DNA of 6,314 nucleotides, from contig JAITPL010000088.1 of NCBI GenBank assembly GCA_031289445.1, positions 1 through 6,314 of the forward strand, written 5' to 3'. The notes under the pieces are model-generated. The model was given only the letters and a program-made list of their open reading frames with translations, was not told the DNA's origin and ran no database searches. Positions 6,167 through 6,314 of the stretch are shown here, piece by piece; position 1 is the stretch's first letter, and each line of letters starts with the position of its first letter. The DNA comes from Tannerella sp. GTDB lineage: Bacteria; Bacteroidota; Bacteroidia; Bacteroidales; Tannerellaceae. The translations under genes were made by a program, and so were the position numbers.

Positions 6167-6314
6167 TTATAAATGACACATTATCAGAGATAAAGACTTT
6201 GCGTTATCGTGTTTGCGTCCATAGAAATAGAGACCAAGCGGCGCGACTATCGGAACTATCCCGCCCGCCAAGCCCGAAGGTATGCCGGAGTAAGCTATCC
6301 ATTTATTTTTGGCT
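6167..6314 (-). CDS. C-terminal fragment of an unidentified membrane protein (partial at right edge)
   Basis: On the minus strand the frame beginning at 6313 stays open for 48 codons to TAA at 6169-6167. The peptide contains a plausible membrane segment (WIAYSGIPSGLAGGIVPIVA, then PLGLYFYG) followed by a basic, polar tail (RKHDNAK) and a short hydrophobic end. Coding is supported by the abrupt change from A/T-rich spacer to GC-richer sequence at about 6196-6300 and by the gene-like peptide. I do not recognise the family. It would be the upstream neighbour of the hydrolase gene, in the same orientation. The opposite strand is also open here but reads as an Arg-rich shadow. With so few codons it could still be spurious or a decayed remnant. 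Confidence 0.45.
   Translation of the reverse strand, partial: AKNKWIAYSGIPSGLAGGIVPIVAPLGLYFYGRKHDNAKSLSLIMCHL

Noticed and set aside
6194..6314. Plus-strand open frame at the right edge
   Set aside because: It encodes an Arg-rich peptide typical of an antisense shadow, while the minus strand gives a plausible membrane segment.

Overview
The window looks like part of a Bacteroidetes (probably Bacteroidales) chromosome. The signs are mostly SD-less starts preceded by A/T-rich sequence, a TAnnTTTG-type -7 promoter box in front of the one gene whose 5' end is exposed, a split MacB-type exporter in a single operon, and mid-GC coding DNA next to very A/T-rich spacers. The genus cannot be read from the sequence alone.

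Positions 1-4794 (+ strand) hold a tightly packed five-gene operon for a tripartite ABC efflux pump. In order it encodes a periplasmic adaptor whose N-terminus lies outside the window, a second adaptor that is a lipoprotein, a MacB-type permease (412 aa), its separate ATPase (229 aa) and a TolC-type outer-membrane channel (496 aa). Genes overlap or are 1-11 nt apart, so they are almost certainly co-transcribed from a promoter left of the window. Together they would form an inner-membrane mechanotransmission exporter (permease plus ATPase), an adaptor ring and an outer-membrane exit duct. The substrate cannot be told from sequence; MacAB-TolC relatives export macrolides, peptides, lipids or toxins. 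The most notable feature is that the two adaptors are not equivalent: the first retains a membrane-proximal domain after its beta-barrel, while the second stops at the end of the barrel.

Positions 4800-5906 (- strand) hold a convergent gene for a secreted Ntn hydrolase of the choloylglycine hydrolase / linear amide C-N hydrolase family. Its stop lies 5 bp from the channel gene's stop. The signal peptide appears to end exactly before the nucleophilic cysteine, and the active-site motif after it departs from the family consensus. A Bacteroidetes-type promoter at about 5931-5967 drives it and rules out a longer TTG start.

Positions 5907-6166 are A/T-rich and non-coding but structured: a 29-bp direct repeat with a 32-bp period (5975-6035), and a head-to-tail 25-bp tandem repeat (6100-6149) in which each unit contains a perfect dyad TATTGTA-N5-TACAATA, resembling paired operators. 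From 6167 to the right edge the minus strand is open and encodes what looks like the C-terminal membrane segment of an unidentified protein.

I see no RNA gene, CRISPR array, insertion sequence or phage gene. The exporter and hydrolase belong to known families. The least explained items are the asymmetric adaptor pair and the repeats upstream of the hydrolase.
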